DNA from: Nonomuraea polychroma
GTDB lineage: Bacteria > Actinomycetota > Actinomycetes > Streptosporangiales > Streptosporangiaceae
Assembly (NCBI RefSeq): GCF_004011505.1
Contig: NZ_SAUN01000001.1
Coordinates: forward strand, 9,823,501-9,887,500
Length of the DNA: 64,000 bases
Direction: 5' to 3'
Shown here: positions 50,563 to 59,903 of the stretch, in pieces
How the letters are laid out: every line of letters starts with the position of its first letter
Position numbering within the stretch: the first letter of the stretch is position 1
The notes under the pieces: generated by a model
The model's input: the letters and a program-made list of their open reading frames with translations, nothing else
Told to the model about the DNA's origin: nothing
Database searches by the model: none
Program-made: the position numbers and the translations under genes

Positions 50563-51573
50563 ATGTATTTCGTACGCGAACGGCCGCGCGTGGTGGTGGC
50601 GTCAGTTCAGGGCCGGGGCACCTTGCCGCCGAAGGACGCCCTGCGACTGGAGGCGGTCGCCGACGTCACGTATCTTGCTAGCGATCGTCAGCTGAGCCGC
50701 GAAACCGCCCTGAGCGCATTCGCGCGAGCGGAGATCGTGGCTTTCACACCCAAGGTCGCGCCGCCCATCGATGATGACTTGCTCACCGCTTTGCCTGGGC
50801 TGCGTGGCATGGCCGTCTACGCCACTGGCTACGACTTCATCGACGTCGATCTGCTGGATCGGCATGGCGTTGTCCTCACCTATCTGCCGCGTTACTCCAC
50901 CGTTTCGGTGGCCGAACACACCATAGGATTGCTGCTTACCTTGTCGCGCCGGATCCACCTCGCTCACGACCGGTCGCGGGGTCGGGTTCCGCCCAACATC
51001 TCGCTCAGGGGCTTCGAGTTGGCTGGGCGCACCCTGGGCGTCGTCGGGCTGGGCCACATCGGCAGCCGGGTCGCCCGGCTGGCGCAGGGGTTCGGTATGC
51101 GTGTCGTAGCGACCGACATTCGGAGTCACCTGTGCCCGCCGCCGCATGTGACAGTCACGGATCTTGGTGAGCTGCTCACCCGGGCACATGCCGTGACCCT
51201 GCACTGCCCAGCTGCTCGTCATGGCAGGCCCATCGTCGCCGCACCGCAGTTGCGGCTGATGCGTGAAGGATCCGTGCTGGTCAATACCGGTCGTCCGGCG
51301 CTCGTTGACAACACGGCCGTCCTCGCCGCAATTCGGGCGGGACGCCTGCGTGGTTATGCCGTCGATGATGTGATCTGCGATCCGGAGGAGCACGCGGACC
51401 TGCTCATCCAAGGTCGGGTTGTACAGACTGGCCACTCAGCGTGGTGGTCTGACGAGGTGCTCGAGCGGGGTGGGGCGATGTGGGCAGAGTCGATCCGGCG
51501 CATGGCCTTGGGTTCGCCCGTCGACGTCGTACGGCCGGCGAACCCCGTGACCATTGGGGAGGTGGCTGTATGA
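50563..51573 (+). CDS. D-isomer-specific 2-hydroxyacid dehydrogenase
   Basis: 336 aa. N-terminal substrate domain, then the NAD-binding domain with 'LGVVGLGHIGSRVARLAQGFGM' and Asp in 'VVATDI'. 'SVAEHTIGLLLTLSRRI' is the family signature. Active-site residues: Arg in 'LVNTGRPALVDN', an acidic residue in 'AVDDVICD', His in 'QTGHSAWWSDE'. It should interconvert 2-oxo and D-2-hydroxy acids; NTGR and TGHSAWW deviate from the usual NxxR and PHxA, so substrate may be unusual. It overlaps the next gene by 4 nt. Confidence 0.85.
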   Translation: MYFVRERPRVVVASVQGRGTLPPKDALRLEAVADVTYLASDRQLSRETALSAFARAEIVAFTPKVAPPIDDDLLTALPGLRGMAVYATGYDFIDVDLLDRHGVVLTYLPRYSTVSVAEHTIGLLLTLSRRIHLAHDRSRGRVPPNISLRGFELAGRTLGVVGLGHIGSRVARLAQGFGMRVVATDIRSHLCPPPHVTVTDLGELLTRAHAVTLHCPAARHGRPIVAAPQLRLMREGSVLVNTGRPALVDNTAVLAAIRAGRLRGYAVDDVICDPEEHADLLIQGRVVQTGHSAWWSDEVLERGGAMWAESIRRMALGSPVDVVRPANPVTIGEVAV

Positions 51574-52256
51574 CGAGGAAGGAACGTGTCCGGTGGGCCA
51601 CGCTGATAGGCGTTCCCTTCTTCGCCGCCATGTGGGTGGTCGTCCTGGGGGCCATGCGCTGGCCCCGGTATTGGGAGTGGCTCGCGCCTGAACAGACGCC
51701 GATGACCTGGCTCGAGAGCGTCATGCTCGTGCTATGCGCGGGAGTGGCGCTACTCATGGCAGCGGTCATTTATCTGCGTGACCAACCAGCGGCGCGGCTG
51801 TGGCTCTTGCTGGCGGCAGGCTTCGTTTGGCTCGCACTCGACGAGCGGTTCGCCGTGCATGAGCGAGTGCGCGACGGCTATCTGGCGCCCAGCGGTGTGT
51901 CCCCCATCCCGTGGGGCGCGCCCGGCGATTTCATCCTGATCCTGTACGGCATCGCGGGTCTCGCGCTGCTGCCTCAAGTGCTACGCCTCTTCCGGCCGGA
52001 TCGGTTGGCCTTCGTGTTGTTCGGTGCGGGCGTGCTGCTCGCGGTAGTGGCCGTGGCGTCGGACTCCATCGACATACACGCGCACTCCATCGACGTGGAG
52101 CGGGTCGAGCAGACTGCGGAGGAGATCGCGGAACTGGCGAGCTTCACATGCTTCCTGCTCGCCATGACGCTCCGGCTACTGGCGATCTTGACCGACGGCA
52201 CAGTCCGACTACCCCGCGTGGGAGACGTTTCACAAGCGTCCATGACCGGAAAATGA
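51570..52256 (+). CDS. Polytopic membrane protein coupled to a dehydrogenase
   Basis: 228 aa; ATG 51570 overlaps the dehydrogenase stop (ATGA). About six transmembrane helices: 'ATLIGVPFFAAMWVVVLG', 'VMLVLCAGVALLMAAVIYL', 'LWLLLAAGFVWLAL', 'FILILYGIAGLALL', 'AFVLFGAGVLLAVVAVA' and 'FTCFLLAMTLRLLAIL'. Conserved-looking acidic/His segments ('DERFAVHERVRD', 'DSIDIHAHSIDVERVEQTAEEIAE') lie between helices and could bind metal. Not a known transporter family to me. Confidence 0.75.
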   Translation: MTRKERVRWATLIGVPFFAAMWVVVLGAMRWPRYWEWLAPEQTPMTWLESVMLVLCAGVALLMAAVIYLRDQPAARLWLLLAAGFVWLALDERFAVHERVRDGYLAPSGVSPIPWGAPGDFILILYGIAGLALLPQVLRLFRPDRLAFVLFGAGVLLAVVAVASDSIDIHAHSIDVERVEQTAEEIAELASFTCFLLAMTLRLLAILTDGTVRLPRVGDVSQASMTGK

Positions 52257-52301
52257 TCCACTTCGCAGAGCCTAGCTACCCACCATAAGAGGGCTTTTCT
52301 C

Positions 52302-52703
52302 ATGCGACAAAGGCGAATGATCAAGCACGCCATCATGATGGCCATGGCCTCTACAGTCACGGTGATGGGAGCGCTGGCTCCTACCGCAAGCGCCTCGATC
52401 AGGCAGGACGAGCCGTATATTGTGATAGAGAAAACAACCGGGCCCACGGGAACGACGCTATTCGTTGCTGGAGGGGGCTTCATCCCAAACCTGGCGATCA
52501 GTATCTTCCATCCCGGGCTCAGTGGCCCCGATAGCACCAAAGCCGACGAAAATGGCTTCGTTCCCGCCATTACATTCCGCGTCAGGGAAGGCACGCCGGC
52601 CGGAAGATACAATATTCAATATCGGCAGGCCGGGCGCATCGCCCAGGTTGAGTTTCAGGGGCCAGAATGGATAGATTCGCATCCGGCTGGCTACCAGCAC
52701 TGA
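52302..52703 (+). CDS. Secreted Ig-like protein (133 aa)
   Basis: Signal peptide ('AIMMAMASTVTVMGALAPTASAS'), then a single beta-sandwich-like domain: 'TTGPTGTTLFVAGGGFIPNLAISIFHPG', 'DENGFVPAITFRVREGTPAGRYNIQYRQAG', a pattern of IPT/Ig-like extracellular modules in actinomycetes. No Cys. It may bind surface polymers. Neighbours are a membrane protein and an ISL3 relic. Confidence 0.68.
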   Translation: MRQRRMIKHAIMMAMASTVTVMGALAPTASASIRQDEPYIVIEKTTGPTGTTLFVAGGGFIPNLAISIFHPGLSGPDSTKADENGFVPAITFRVREGTPAGRYNIQYRQAGRIAQVEFQGPEWIDSHPAGYQH

Positions 52704-52848
52704 CTGCCCTCTCACATAATGTCAGGCGGTGAATAGGAGGGATAGCGAGATTAAGTTCACATATCGGCAAGCCGAGAAGGGTCTGTCCAGTGATCGGCTC
52801 TGGCCCGTAATCGGTGGTGGCACTGAGTGATCCCTGCCAGGCTGGGCC

Positions 52849-54072
52849 GTGCTGAAGATCGACGATCTTGCGGGTGTGGTGTTTGCGGGGCTTCTGCCCT
52901 GGTCATCGAGGGAGTGGAGGACGAGGACGACCTCATTCGGGTATGGCTCGTACTCGCGACCAGCCGGTGCCGTGCCCGGTGTGCGGGGCGCTGAGCGGTC
53001 GGGTGCACGGCTACGTGAGCCGGACGGTCACGGATGTCCCGGTCGACGGGCGGCGGGTGGTGGCGTCGCTACAGGTACGGCGTCTGGTCTGCCTGGAGTG
53101 GGGATGCCCTCGGCAGACGTTCCGTGAGCAGGTTCCCGGGCTGCTCGAGCGCTACCAGCGTCGAACCAGCAGGCTCACCGGCCAGCTGGGTGCGGTGGTG
53201 AAGGAACTGGCCGGCCGAGCGGGTGCTCGGCTGTCGGCGGTCCTGGCCGTCACGATTTCGAGGTCCACAGCGCTGGGACTGCTGGCGCGGCTGCCGCTGC
53301 GGATCCCCCGCGTGCTGGGTGTCGATGACTTCGCTCTCAAGCGCCGGCACCGTTATGCCACCATCCTGATCGACGCCGAGACTGGCGAGCGGATCGATGT
53401 CCTGCCCGGCCGCGGTGCCGATGTGCTGGAGACGCGGCTGCGATCCCACCCTGGGGTCGAGATCGTCTGCCGCGACGGGTCGGGCGCGTACGGTGAGGTG
53501 GTTCGACGTGCTCTGCCGGATGCAGTGCAGGTCGGGGACCGGTGGCACCTGTGGGCGAATTTCTGCGACAAGACCCTCGCTGAGGTTCGGTCCCACAGCG
53601 CCGGCGGGCCACGGTTAACCCGACGCGGCCCGCCGGCGTCCATGAACAGACCAGCCGTGAGCGTTGGCAGCAGATCCACGACCTGCTGGACAAAGGCGTC
53701 GGCCTCTTGGAGTGCGCCCGTCGGTTGAACTTGTCCCTCAACACCGTCAAGCGCTACGCCCGCACCCACAAGCCCGAGGCTTTGCGCCGCGCTCCGCGCT
53801 ATCGGCCCACGCTCGTCGATCCTTACCACGATCACCTGCGCGAACGGCGCGCCGCCGAGCCGGCCGTTGCAGTCCAACAGCTGTTCCGTGAAATCAAAGA
53901 GCTCGGCTACACCGGCAGCCTCAACCTGCTCTACCGCTACATCACCCAGGGCCGAGCCGAAGGAGAGCGGCCCGTTACCACCCCGCGCCGCCTGGCTCGG
54001 CTCCTGCTGCCCCATCCCGACCGGCTGCGCGATAGCGACACCCAGCTGGTGCGGGAGCTCACGGCCGCCTGA
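52849..54072 (+). pseudogene. ISL3-family transposase with two frameshifts
   Basis: Three frames join: 'LKIDDLAGVVFAGLLP' and 'ARTRDQPVPCPVCGALSGRVHGY' (zinc finger), the DDE core 'RIPRVLGVDDFALKRRHRYATILIDAETG' and 'CRDGSGAYGEVVRRALPDAVQVGDRWHLW', then from about 53620 'WQQIHDLLDKGVGLLECARRLNLSLNTVKRYAR'. Indels occur near 52915-52945 and 53605-53625. The C-terminal catalytic Glu region is missing. Confidence 0.8.
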
Positions 54073-54094
54073 CCCGAACCGGCGCCACCACCGA

Positions 54095-54655
54095 TTACGG
54101 GCCAGAGCCGAAGACCGTACAGTCCCTGATGGGCTGGAACCGGTGAGTTGTGGCAAGTGGGCCGTCGAAGTAGAAGGAGTCGATGTCTCCGGTCATGGCG
54201 GCAAAGAGGAACCGGCTGCAGGACAGGCGGTGACTCTCCCATTCGGGGCCGCGGCCTTCGTTCAGCATGACGGTCCAATCGTCCGGTGCCTGGCCAGGCT
54301 GGAGGAGCCAGTAGAGGAAGTGGCCACTCCCTTCGCAGAAGGCCCAGGGCAGGACACGCGCCCCGTCTTCATGGAGTTCTGCGGGCTTGTCCTCGAACTC
54401 CCAGAGGTCGGCCAGCACCTCGTCGCGTTCCTTGACTACGGACGCCAAGTTCAGGTCGTAGATCTCGTGGTGGCATCCAGGTTCGAGGAGCCAGATCGTC
54501 TCATCGAAGAGTCCGGCGCCGTAAATATCGGCGAGTTGCTTGTAGTCGGTGGGCAGCGGGGTGCCGAGCTCGTTCTCTACAGGCTCCCAGCTTCGGGATC
54601 TTGGGGTGGATTGCGGGGGAATGAGCTCGATGATCCAGGAGACAGCGGAAGGCAT
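54095..54655 (-). CDS. SMI1/KNR4-family protein
   Basis: 186 aa from ATG 54655 with AAAGGA upstream. 'WEPVENELGTPLPTDYKQLADIYGAGLFDETIWLLEPG' is the SMI1/KNR4 N-terminal helix-turn, followed by 'LPWAFCEGSGHFLYWLLQPGQAPDDWTVMLNEGRGPEWESH'. In bacteria this superfamily is often an immunity protein against contact-dependent or polymorphic toxins. No toxin gene is adjacent: the flanks are IS remnants, so it may be an orphan. Confidence 0.82.
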   Translation of the reverse strand: MPSAVSWIIELIPPQSTPRSRSWEPVENELGTPLPTDYKQLADIYGAGLFDETIWLLEPGCHHEIYDLNLASVVKERDEVLADLWEFEDKPAELHEDGARVLPWAFCEGSGHFLYWLLQPGQAPDDWTVMLNEGRGPEWESHRLSCSRFLFAAMTGDIDSFYFDGPLATTHRFQPIRDCTVFGSGP

Positions 54656-54909
54656 GTGAACGGTCCTTTGACGAAGAAGGTCGACAGGTACGTACCGCAA
54701 GGGAAGCCGGACCGCAACATGTAAAGGGTTGCGTTCACGACCTTCCGCCGCGGATGTTTCTCCGGGCGACCACCGGTGTTCGAACCCGGTGAGGGACCCG
54801 ATCGTCGACTCCCACTGCGCGTCGGTCAAGCGCGAGGCGTAACGACGAAGCCACGGCACCCGACCACCCTGGCGACATATTGGACCGCCGTCACACTGCC
54901 GCATCGAAT

Positions 54910-55104
54910 ATGGACGACTCTTCTCAAACACGCTCTAAGCAGTTGCTGGCGGGGCTGCGTGCGCGCGGAGTCAGGATCGGGGTCGCCTCTAGCGTTCGAG
55001 CAGCGCAGTGGGTAGCAGCTGAGATTTACCCGAGCGCAAATAACCCGGCACTTTCAGTAACCCCGGAGCAAGCGGACCTATTGCGGCTTTTCGCACTTCG
55101 ATGA
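54910..55104 (+). CDS. Small hypothetical protein (64 aa)
   Basis: 'MDDSSQTRSKQLLAGLRARGVRIGVASSVRAAQWVAAEIY' then 'ALSVTPEQADLLRLFALR'. Helical and balanced in charge, divergent from the SMI1-like gene. No ribosome site is strong. Could be a small antitoxin-like or immunity partner, or a chance frame. Confidence 0.35.
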   Translation: MDDSSQTRSKQLLAGLRARGVRIGVASSVRAAQWVAAEIYPSANNPALSVTPEQADLLRLFALR

Positions 55105-55286
55105 AACTGCCTGACAATACGATCCTGGGTGCCGACCGTCGTAGCCACTACTGCTGGAGCCTAGCCTCAGGCTTTCACGGTGAATTTCGCCAGGCTTGAT
55201 CGCTCACATAAGAAAAGTGCCTTTGAACTGGGAGGATGGGGCTTGTCGAGAGTCCTGTCCACGCCAGATCAGAAGGCACTTTCCAA

Positions 55287-56358
55287 GTGAAGAGTAACGC
55301 TTCACGCGGCAAGATCACCGCATCCGCTGACGCTGCCGGGGCTCCTCTCCCACGCGGGCGCCCTGATGCTCCTGCAGACGCTGCGCGTCACCGGCCTGGA
55401 CCGGGCCTTGTCCGCGCAGCTGGAACGCTTTCGGCCCGAGCGCGCGGTGCACGACCCCGGGAAAATCGTGGCCGACCTGGCCGCCAGCCTCGCTCTTGGC
55501 GGTGACTGCCTGGCCGACATCGCCCTGCTGCGCGCCCAGCCCGACCTGTTCGGCCCGGTCGCCTCCGACTCGACCGTCTCCCGCCTGATCGACCGGCTCG
55601 CCCAAGATGAGGCCAAAGCGCTCAAAGCCCTGCGCGCAGCCCGCGCCCTCGCCCGCGAACGCGCCCGGGAACTTGCAGGGACCATGGCGCCGGGCAGTGA
55701 CGGCGAGCTAATCCCCCTTGACATCGACGCCACCATCGTCATCGCCCACTCCGACAAACAGCACGCCGCCCCGACCTGGAAACACACCTTCGGCTTCCAC
55801 CCGATGACGGTCTTCGCCGACCACGGCCCGGACGGGTCCGGCGAACCGCTGGCCATCGTGCTGCGGCCGGGCAACGCCGGCTCCAACACCGCCGCCGATC
55901 ACATCGAAGCCACCCGCCACGCGCTGGCCCAACTCCCCAGGCATCGCCGGTGCCAGGTGCTGATCCGCACCGACTCCGGCGGCGGCACCCACGAATTCCT
56001 GACCTGGCTCACCAAACCTGGCAGGCGGCTGTCGTACTCGATCGGGTTCACCCTCACCGAGGAGATCCGGCAGGCCGTCCTGCGCCTGCCGAAGACTGCG
56101 TGGACGCCCGCCTACGATGCCGACTGGCAAGTGCGGCCCGGCGCCTGGGTGGCCGAACTCACCGGCCTGCTGGAGTTGTCCGGCTGGCCCAAGGGCATGC
56201 GCGTCATCGCCCGCAAGCGCCTGCGACTGTTCGCGGTGGCCGGACTGCTGGTGCGCGGTGGCCGCCGTCTGCGCCTGCGCCTTGCCGCACGATGGCCCTG
56301 GGCCGGCGACATCCTCACCGCCCTTAGCCGCCTGCAAGCCCTGCTGGCCCCGACCTGA
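55287..56358 (+). pseudogene. IS1380-family transposase, frameshifted and internally deleted
   Basis: GTG 55287 starts 'VKSNASRGKITASADAAG', then an extra G in the GGGG run (about 55338-55341) shifts the frame; it continues as 'MLLQTLRVTGLDRALSAQLERF' through 'IPLDIDATIVIAHSDKQHAAPTWKHTFGFHPM' (first Asp) and 'VLIRTDSGGGTHEFLTWL' (second Asp). After 'LSGWPKGMRVIARK' about 100 residues with the catalytic Glu region are deleted before 'LRLRLAARWPWAGDI'. AAAGTGCCTT / AAGGCACTTT (55214-55223, 55273-55282) frame the left end. Right end lost. Confidence 0.82.
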
Positions 56359-57396
56359 TCAGCCACAGGCTGTCCCTGCGACCAAGAAAGGGAACACCCG
56401 TGGGCCCGTGGAACCCCGCCCACCCGACGCGACAGCCGGGCCAGCATGCTGACCACAGCACGCGAGCAGGTCGTGGACGGCGGCGTGCCGTTCCCGGGTG
56501 CGCACCGCGGTGTGGGACTCCGGCAATGCCGTAACGGCAGGGCGAGACTCGACGTCGAGCTCATCATGCTCGCGGGCGTCGGCAGAGGGGGTGGACTCTC
56601 GCAGGTCCGAGCGGTGGGCGCGGACCGTGGCCACGATGACGTCGCAAAGGTTCTTCCACAGATGGAAACGATCAGCGACCTGGATCGCTTCAGGAGCGCC
56701 AGCCGCGGCGCCTTCGGCGTAGGATCCGGCGCGATCACGGCAGATGACCTCCACTCCGGGATGCTGCCGGAGCCAGGCGGCGAGCGTGTCGCCCTGGCGA
56801 TCGTCCAGCACGTCGATGGGGTTACCGGCCTCCAGGTCGACCAGGCTTGTGGCGTAGGAGTGACCTCGGCGTTTGGCGAAGTCGTCCACTCCCAGCACGC
56901 GGACCTGGTCGATCTCGGGATCGGGTAGAGCACGCAGCAGCCGGATCAGCAGCGAGCGGGACACCGTGATGCCGAGCTTGGCGGCGAGTCTGGCCCCGGC
57001 TCGACCGGCTAAGGCAAGCGCTATGTGCTCCAGTGCCAGCTTGAGTGCCGGGGTGCGCCGCGCATGCCGCTGTGTTAAGCCGGGCACCTGTTCGGCGAAG
57101 GTCTCGGCGGCGCAGCCGACATTGGGGCAAAACAGCCTGCGAGACTCCAACTCGATCACTACTGGCAAGCCACCGCAGGTCACATCGCTGAGACGGCGTC
57201 GATAGCGACTGTGCACCCGCTGGGTCCGCGTGGCGCACGAGGGACACTCCGCCTCACCGTCTCGCGTACGGGCCTGGATGAGAATCTCGCTCCCAGCACG
57301 GGAGACGGTCTGGACGTGCACGTTGTCCATGTGCGGGAAGAACTGCCCGAGAAGTTCGAGGCAGCAGGCCTCCACGCCTGCCGGGCGATGCAGCAC
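56359..57396 (-). pseudogene. Second ISL3-family transposase, C-terminally truncated
   Basis: The frame reads 'CLELLGQFFPHMDNVHVQTVSRAGSEILIQART' and the zinc finger 'CPSCATRTQRVHSRYRRRLSDV', HTH 'GRAGARLAAKLGITVSRSLLIRLLRALP', then DDE core 'VRVLGVDDFAKRRGHSYATSLVDLEAGNPIDVLDDRQ' and 'VICRDRAGSYAEGAA'. It is cut near 56.4 kb by the IS1380 remnant. It is a different lineage from the ISL3 copy at 52.8-54.1 kb. Confidence 0.8.
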
Positions 57397-57544
57397 AATA
57401 GCCCTCGCGGCCGCTCGTTGGTGATCGGATTCTTGATCGAACCTGATCTTGGCAATGCGGCCGCATCCATGCCTGGCTGGTTACGGAATCGCGACTCCGA
57501 TCACGATCGGTCACCTCTTCACGATCTTTGTGCCAGAGCCAGCT

Positions 57545-57952
57545 TTAGATGGCCGCATACATCGGCGCAGTTATGGGACGTTGAGCAGCGTGGGTCATGC
57601 CTGCGGCGCCGGCGCGGCCAGGTATCCAAGGGATCACGGATAACCGGCCCGCGTGGCAGTCGCTGTACGGCACTCCACTGCGGGACCGGTAAGGGGCCGG
57701 GATTTCCGGTAGCCCCAGCTCGGCGAGATGGTCTGACATCAGCAGGCCGCCCGGACGCCCTGCGCGGCGGGATACCTTCACGGCGACCTCCTGGCCCTCT
57801 GTCGTCGTGGCTCGCAGGACCGAGGCATCAGTGTCCTGCCCGCCGGCGACGAAAGAGGGCACCGAGCAGCGGAAGCCGAAAATCGCTTCGATCTCACCTT
57901 GCAGCACTGCGACATCGACAGCAGGCCTGGCCGGGGCCGAGAAGGCGCTCAT
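57545..57952 (-). pseudogene. APH-like kinase, truncated after the N-lobe
   Basis: ATG 57952 overlaps the MFS stop (ATGA). 135 aa: 'VAVLQGEIEAIFGFRCSVPSFVAGGQDTDASVLRATTTEGQEVAVKVSRRAG' is the nucleotide-binding N-lobe with the Lys of 'AVKVS', then 'SVIPWIPG' as the hinge. The catalytic loop HGDxxxxN is missing; the frame ends in random residues before the ISL3 remnant. Full-length relatives have about 330 residues. Confidence 0.7.
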
Positions 57953-59301
57953 CCCGTCACCGTCCCAGCGCCCGCGGCAAGCGAAGAAGCGCGCGCGTGC
58001 ACCCACCAGGCGAGCGGAAGTGCGATCAGCACCACCGCCTGGATCGCGAGCAACGCCGGAACGATGCCCCAACGGTCTGCCACCAGGCCGGCTCCCAGGG
58101 CGACGAGCGCGTAGAGCACTCTGCCGAGCAGCGACGCAAGCGAACCCATCGTCGCGCGTTCCCGGTCGGTGAACTCGCGCTGCAGCAACGTCTGCTGGGC
58201 GATTGTCGACATGCCGTAGGCCGGTGACCCAAGCAGCACGGGCGAAAATACCGTCGGCTTGACCAGCGCCACGAGGTTCGCCACGTTGTCGAACAGCTCA
58301 CCGAACAGCAGAGTGCGGGCCGCGCCCACCCGGCCGATCATCCAACCACTGACGCGGAAGCCGACGAAGGCCACGCCATGGCCGAAGGTGCGCCATAGGC
58401 CCAGCGCCCAGAGCGGCCACAGCCCTGCCACGAAGACAGGCGACAACTGGGCCGCGCTTTCGCTGCTGTAACGAAGCGCCGACACCAGAGTCATCCGGCG
58501 GAGCACCGGATTACGGCGGATGCCGCGCAGGGCCGATCCGAGATGCACCAGCACGTTCGATTCCAGCGCGCCTTGCACCCGCGGTTCCCGGACCCGCAAG
58601 GCGATGAGCACGCACAGCACCTGCGGCACGACCGACAGCGCGACCACCACACGCAGCGACCACGCGCCGGCGACCACGCCACCTATGGCTGCCGCCAGTG
58701 CGAGCGCGATCTGGAACATCGAGTTCACCCGGCCCGAGTGCCGGGGGAACTCCTCCTCCCGGCCGGCTTCGAGCAACGTGTCGTAGAGCAGAGACTCGTT
58801 GTTGCCGCTCCACAGTGAGGTCGCCAATCCCTCCAGCACAACAGCTGCAAGGAGGAGGCCGTAGCCCGAAGCGCCGGCGTACCCGAGATGGGCGGCCACC
58901 ATGACGACGGCACCGGCGATCATCGTGCCGCGTCGGCCGAGGCGGTCGGAGAGCACCCCGGTAGGGACTTCGAACGCTGCCGAAGACAGCATCTTCACCG
59001 CCAGGAGGCTGGCGGCGGCGGTGTACGAGCCGGTGACTTGCGCGAAGTAGATGACCATAATCGGCCCGTACATGCGGAAGTCGCCGAAGAAGTTGAGCCA
59101 GCTCAGCAGGCGGACATTCCGGTTGACAGTCTGATCAGCGGAGTTCGGAGCAGGCGGAGCTGACCTCGACCGTTGAGATTTCCTGCCGAACGGGGCAGCG
59201 ATCAGGCGTCCAACCAGGACACGTACACGGAGCAGTGAAGAATGACGAGCGGACACAGCAGAACTCCCGGAAAGGCGAACGGAGACGCCAAACAGCGCCA
59301 A
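57949..59301 (-). CDS. MFS transporter
   Basis: About 450 aa from ATG 59301, though the first ~60 residues are basic and unconserved-looking, so the real start may be later (near 'VNRNVRLLSWLNFFGDF'). Twelve hydrophobic helices can be counted; the MFS loop motif is 'GVLSDRLGRRGTMIAG', and 'GNNESLLYDTLLEAG' matches the group of drug/unknown exporters. It is coupled to a truncated kinase gene, so the original unit paired efflux with phosphorylation, as some resistance loci do. Substrate unknown. Confidence 0.82.
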   Translation of the reverse strand: MALFGVSVRLSGSSAVSARHSSLLRVRVLVGRLIAAPFGRKSQRSRSAPPAPNSADQTVNRNVRLLSWLNFFGDFRMYGPIMVIYFAQVTGSYTAAASLLAVKMLSSAAFEVPTGVLSDRLGRRGTMIAGAVVMVAAHLGYAGASGYGLLLAAVVLEGLATSLWSGNNESLLYDTLLEAGREEEFPRHSGRVNSMFQIALALAAAIGGVVAGAWSLRVVVALSVVPQVLCVLIALRVREPRVQGALESNVLVHLGSALRGIRRNPVLRRMTLVSALRYSSESAAQLSPVFVAGLWPLWALGLWRTFGHGVAFVGFRVSGWMIGRVGAARTLLFGELFDNVANLVALVKPTVFSPVLLGSPAYGMSTIAQQTLLQREFTDRERATMGSLASLLGRVLYALVALGAGLVADRWGIVPALLAIQAVVLIALPLAWWVHARASSLAAGAGTVTG

Positions 59302-59384
59302 GGGCCGGTGACACGTGTCACCTCGCCCCGGCGACCGGGATGTGTGCTGATTTTGCTGCTACACGCGCGGCGTTACAAGCCTGC

Positions 59385-59515
59385 GACTGCGGTCACCAAG
59401 GGGCGAACGGAAGCTCTTGTCGGCGAAGATGCGGATACAGCCCGCCGTGGTGAGGGCGGCCATCTGGCGGTCCAGGAGTTGGCCGCGGGTGGAGACGCGG
59501 GCGTAGCCGACGAGC
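59385..59515 (-). pseudogene. Serine recombinase N-terminal fragment
   Basis: 'ALVGYARVSTRGQLLDRQMAALTTAGCIRIFADK' is the start of serine resolvases with the catalytic Ser (RVST). Rest absent. Not joined to the C-terminal resolvase piece at 23.9 kb. Confidence 0.65.
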
Positions 59516-59639
59516 GCTCTCGAGGGGCCCGCGGGTTCGGCCGCCAGCGGGTCCTCGCCGAGAGATCCCTCCAGCAGCGAACCTTGGGGAAGCGCGAGGT
59601 TCTTGGCGGTGGTGTTCACCACGAGCCACCGCCGGGGTC

Positions 59640-59885
59640 GTGATCTTCGTTGACCCGGAGGAGCTTGGCCAGTGGATGGGTCAGGTTCGCGCTGAGGTGA
59701 CGGCCCTGAGGCCGTCGACCGAAGCGAGCGCCCCTCAGGGCCCTCCGAACGATGCGCCGCCCCAGGTGGTGTGGGTGCTACAGCGCTGGGATCGTCACGC
59801 CGATGAGATCTCGCTGCACAGCGATGAGGCTTGTGGGCTGGCCGAACTGGTCCGGCACGTTCGCACAGGCGTACACGCCGTGTGA
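59640..59885 (+). CDS. Hypothetical protein (81 aa)
   Basis: From GTG 59640: 'IFVDPEELGQWMGQVRAEVTALRPS', a Pro/Ala linker, then 'PQVVWVLQRWDRHADEISLHSDEACGLAELVRHVR'. The second half looks like a real amphipathic unit. No good ribosome site. Family unknown. Confidence 0.4.
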   Translation: MIFVDPEELGQWMGQVRAEVTALRPSTEASAPQGPPNDAPPQVVWVLQRWDRHADEISLHSDEACGLAELVRHVRTGVHAV

Positions 59886-59903
59886 CACGCGGATGAGTGA
59901 GCT

